NCBI GenBank assembly: GCA_029747015.1
Contig: JAKOGI010000003.1
Coordinates: forward strand, 1,830,001-1,894,000
Length of the DNA stretch: 64,000 nucleotides
Reading direction: 5' to 3'
Origin: Carnegiea gigantea
Taxonomy: Eukaryota > Streptophyta > Magnoliopsida > Caryophyllales > Cactaceae
A model generated the notes under the pieces. That model saw only the letters and a program-made list of their open reading frames with translations, did no database searches and was not told the origin of the DNA. Both the position numbers and the translations under genes were made by a program. The stretch's first letter is position 1. The number at the start of each line of letters is the position of its first letter. Positions 60,501-64,000 of the stretch are shown here, piece by piece.

Positions 60501-62308
60501 GTCGGATCGGTTAGGATTTGATTAATAGTAACAAGGAATCACAAAATAAGATAATAGCAAGATAAAGAGAACAACACCAAGATTTACGTGGAAAACCCTA
60601 AACGGGAAAAACCACAGGCAGCGATAATCAAATGATCCAGTATGGTGATGGAAGAGTACATAATTGATTTCAGAACAATGTGCCCTAAAAAGAGATTAAT
60701 TAGTGATTACAAAATCACTCAGAACACTCTCTCACAAAACAAGAATAGTAGAACTAATAGCCAATGATGCTTGTGTTCTTGATGTGTTTGATGATGTTTT
60801 ATTGAGCCAAGGCTAGTCCCCTTATAATGAGATAAAGGGTGAGTAGGAGGAAACCCTAGCAGAAAACTGTCATCGCGCTCACCACAGATCGTGGTCTGTC
60901 CGACGGACCATTCGTGGAGCCCACTGGAAGTTGTAATTGGAGTGTCTTTGGCGACGGAACATGGCCAAGACCTCTGGTGCTCTGTGCTGGGCTGAACGAC
61001 GGGATTTGGGTCACACAAAACCCAACACTTTAATCTGACATGATTAGTTTCATAGTTTCATGCCTATTACCTAAACAAAGAATACATTATATTTGGTAAA
61101 ATGTCATTTTCTTGAAAAGGTTGTCACTACCCATCAGTACTCGACTACTAGTTAGGAGCGCATCCAATTAGGATTGAATTGTAGATAGAAATTCGTGTAT
61201 CCATATGTGTATATAAAATCAGTCTTAAACCCAAATCGATCATCCGTCTTTAGCTAATTTCTGAAGTTATGAGGAAAAAAGAAAATCTAGGTTCCAAAAA
61301 AAATTTGATTTTATTTTTCCTCATAAGTATTATAGATCTGAAGGGACATAAAGACTTATAATATAGAATGTTTAACTTTATATAGTCTTTAAAACAGGCC
61401 TCAAATAATTAAACATTTTTATCAATTCCGCTGTTGATTAATTACTGCTATTTTTATTTCTAAAACATATATCGCGGGAAGCTAATTAATTGAAATTTAT
61501 CATGTGATTGATCCTTGAATAATGGGGGGAAAAGTGATTATATCCATATATGGCCCACGATAATCCATTTATGCATATCTATTAACCAAGTCTGAATAAA
61601 TTCCTTTGTCCAGGGACGATAAGGGCCAGGCATCTCATTGATTACTGATATTTTTAACAATATTTATTCTCAGAGTTTTAAAACATCGTGCAAATTCTGT
61701 ACATGCACCAAAAACCATATGGGTTTTGGAGAATCCCCGCATGGCATGTGTGGATTAATTGATGCTGCCGGATTAAATGGGTTCCAAACAACCGTCAAAC
61801 TCCAATTAAATGGGTTTTTTATTTTTCCTTTCTGATTTCCATGAAAGCATCGGATTCACCTTGAAAGCAGAATAGTAGGGGCATTCCCAATTCACATTCC
61901 AAATTTTGAAACTTCACCCTGTTACATTGGCAAAAATTTTATTTTTGGGAACTCGCATTCCTTTACTTCTCCAACCTATGGAACTCCAATTTAAATTATC
62001 ATATAAAATATTTATTATGAAACCACTTTATAATACATATATATATTTTTTTGAGTCCCAAAAAAAGAAAAAACTAATTTTGAAGCAAAAGAAATAATAA
62101 AATAAAGGAAGAAGTGGAATGCATAGAGGAACTCTACCATATTTCTCCATGAGTGCCATTCCATGAAACAAGTTACCGGCAATAACAAAAAACTCACGTG
62201 TGGAACTTGAAAGGGTCCCACTAGAACTCATTCTAGTGACTATGAATGGCCTAAATAAGCATTGCCACTACTGCAACATTTGCATGCATTCATTATATAT
62301 ATTGGACC

Positions 62309-62319
<11 letters not shown>

Positions 62320-62348
<29 letters not shown>
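62320..62348. repeat. (GA)n microsatellite
   Basis: About 14 GA dinucleotides directly after a short TATATA stretch. Confidence 0.95.
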
Positions 62349-62351
<3 letters not shown>

Positions 62352-62549
62352 GTTCAAGTGAGCACCTTTCATTAGTTGAGCACCCTTCATTGGATGAGCA
62401 CTTCTAATCTGAGCCTTCCATTTTACATATAACGGTTGAGATTAAAGATACATTTTTGGACATTTAAAAAAAAAGAAAATTTTAAAATTTTTTAGCTGAT
62501 GGTTTTTGCATCTCACGACATTTTGCTACCCTCTCCTTTCTCCCTCCTC

Positions 62550-62584
<35 letters not shown>

Positions 62585-63276
62585 TTCTGCCTCTCGCCGG
62601 TGCCCGTCTTGCCGGCGGGTCGCCCACCCAGCCGCCGGTGTTCTACTGCCCACCCTTCCGCCGTCGACCCGCCACTCTCCATCAACTCCAGCCCCACGTG
62701 CTCCGTCTCCCACGACCGAAGAATTCGCCTAGCGCCAACAGGTTTACCCCCTGTGCGCCTGTCCGCTGCCCCTCCTAGCGTCGCCTGCTGCCCCACCGCC
62801 GCCCTTCCGTGCACCAGCCCCCGTTGCCGCTTATCTCCTCTTCTTCTCGTTGAGTTGCTAGAAATCTTCCCGATAAGAGTCCCAACTTTTGGGTTTGAAT
62901 TTTAACAAATTATTACTCAGATTGAGTTTAAATTTCTGAGTTTTTATTTGAATATTTTTGGGATATTGTCGAACTTAGTCTGAAATTAATTGATATTTGT
63001 GTTGTGAGAATCAATTTTCTGAGTTTGGATGAGTGTCTCGACTTCTTTGGCTTGAATTTGTGCTGTTTGAAATTAATTAGTGATTGATTTGATCTTTGTT
63101 GGGTTTGCCTGATGAAAGTCTAAATTTGTGACTCTAGATGAGGTTGAACTGATTTGGTGAGTTTGGGTTGTATTGTGGAGGTGGCTAGTTGGCTATTATT
63201 TTTGCTAGAAGTCAATTAGCTCAATTGGAGAACAATGTTGCTAGTCTAAATTTTTTGCTACAACAACTTTAGTAAA

Positions 63277-63344
63277 GCCTATTAGCTCAATAGTAGAGCA
63301 GTGTGCAGTTGCACAAAGATGTGGGTTCAAATCCCCCATAGGCT
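63277..63344 (+). tRNA. tRNA-like sequence, probably a pseudo-tRNA
   Basis: GCCTAT at the start pairs with ATAGGC at the end as an acceptor stem. TAGCTCAATAGTAGAGCA looks like a D-arm with A box, TGTGC-AGTT-GCACA forms an arm where the anticodon arm should be, and GGTTCAAATCC is a good B box/T-arm. At 68 nt and with a 4-nt apical loop in the middle arm it is too short for a normal tRNA. A partial second D-arm-like copy (TTAGCTCAATTGGAGAACA) lies about 60 bp upstream. More likely a degenerate tRNA or a SINE head than a working gene. Confidence 0.4.
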
Positions 63345-64000
63345 TCTGAATATATCTTTGGATGTGCATTCACCCAATCAAGAGAGGATTCGATTACTTG
63401 CATTCATTAGCCTCCAAAGATAGTATTCAACAAGTATAACTAGTGTTGCCATTCAATTAATTTAAACAAGTACATCAAACGACTGCATTTGAAAACTACA
63501 ACCATTGTCCAAAGCGAATAAAGTTAAAGAAGTACATTCAAAACTAATTAGAACATTCAACATTTATTGTTACTAAATAAATCCGCCACTTGCAAGCTTG
63601 GAAGTCGCCTTCTTTCATTGTGACAACTCCGCATTCATTTGGACCTAAACAACAAGTAATAACTAATTAGAGTATATAACAATGAAAACATTAATAATAG
63701 TTAACTTATACAAATAACTAAAGCAACTTATTTAATATTGCACTATTTTATGATTTCAAAAAATAATTAGTCGATTTCAAAAGTCAACAAGTTCACAAGT
63801 TCATCATCAATTAGTAACTTTCACTCATAAAGGAAACAATCTAAATCTAAAATCTGAACAAAAGTGACATCTTCCATTCACACTAGCACTTTACAAAACC
63901 AATGGCACTATCCTGTAAATCTGTCAAAAGTTTGTAGAGGAAAGCCTACACTTGACATCAAAATCAGCCCAATTTGAACAAAAAAATCGAATTCAACAAC

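Larger units (their letters stand above)
54359..61027 (-). mobile_element. Full-length Ty1/copia element with a nested insertion
   Basis: LTRs are 54359..54881 (523 bp) and 60489..61027 (539 bp), with the duplication CTTTA outside (54354..54358 and 61028..61032). It reads on the minus strand: a mutated primer site GGGGTATCAGAGC lies just inside the right LTR and AAGGTGGAGA beside the left one. The interior has gag, protease, integrase, reverse transcriptase and RNase H, broken by stops and frameshifts and by a 1.38-kb insertion at 56168..57556. Its gag and LTR ends (TGTTGGGTTTT...) match those of the TR-GAG at 26471..29179. Confidence 0.9.
61033..64000. other. Right-end intergenic region
   Basis: AT-rich flanks around a CT-, then GC-rich block (about 62510..62860) in which several Pro/Ser/Arg-rich frames are open on both strands without a domain. 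It also holds a (GA)n microsatellite (62320..62348) and a tRNA-like sequence (63277..63344). Nothing recognised after 63350. Confidence 0.45.

Noticed and set aside
62482..62905. Several Pro/Arg/Ser-rich frames near 62.6 kb
   Set aside because: Open on both strands because of CT- and GC-rich composition; no recognisable protein.

Overview
This is a nuclear window from a eudicot plant. The evidence is AT-rich intergenic DNA, spliced genes with GT-AG introns, single-exon genes for a thylakoid phosphoprotein and a suberin-type cytochrome P450, and many plant transposable elements (Ty1/copia, TRIM, MULE, TTA-flanked MITEs, a SINE). About two thirds of the window is repeat-derived or featureless; the species cannot be named from it.

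Layout. 1-5 kb: a non-autonomous LTR element (1238..4968) with a broken gag. 5.4-6.2 kb: a two-exon Josephin-like deubiquitinase gene, followed by a MITE and a complete 352-bp TRIM. 8.5-8.8 kb: a TSP9-like gene on the minus strand. 11.7-16.3 kb: an eIF3f copy on the minus strand that has lost exon 2 and carries frameshifts, with a triplicated 0.36-kb repeat inside. 20.3-21.8 kb: an intact CYP86A1-type fatty-acid omega-hydroxylase gene. 24.3-31.9 kb: an intact ten-exon PHT4;4-type plastid transporter gene on the minus strand, with a gag-protease-only LTR element (TR-GAG type) in intron 5.

The right half is dominated by mobile DNA. 33.9-47.4 kb holds three TTA-like-flanked inverted-repeat elements with related GGCCTGTTC-type ends and same-strand arrays of 10-nt repeats, a near-perfect 102-nt hairpin, two copies of one SINE (one split by a decamer element), and a decayed copia element with 245-bp LTRs. 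48.3-54.2 kb is a complete MULE with about 185-bp TIRs, a decayed MURA-type transposase and a convergent GRF zinc-finger gene. 54.4-61.0 kb is a full-length copia element with its own nested insertion; it is a relative of the TR-GAG in the transporter intron.

The host genes do not form one pathway. Two are plastid genes (TSP9 in thylakoid antenna tuning, PHT4;4 in envelope transport) and both have a G-box upstream; CYP86A1 acts in root suberin synthesis; the Josephin protein is a cysteine protease acting on ubiquitin. The most unusual material is the decamer-array elements, the nested SINE with its intact reference copy, the hairpin, and the pair of autonomous-like and gag-only copia relatives.
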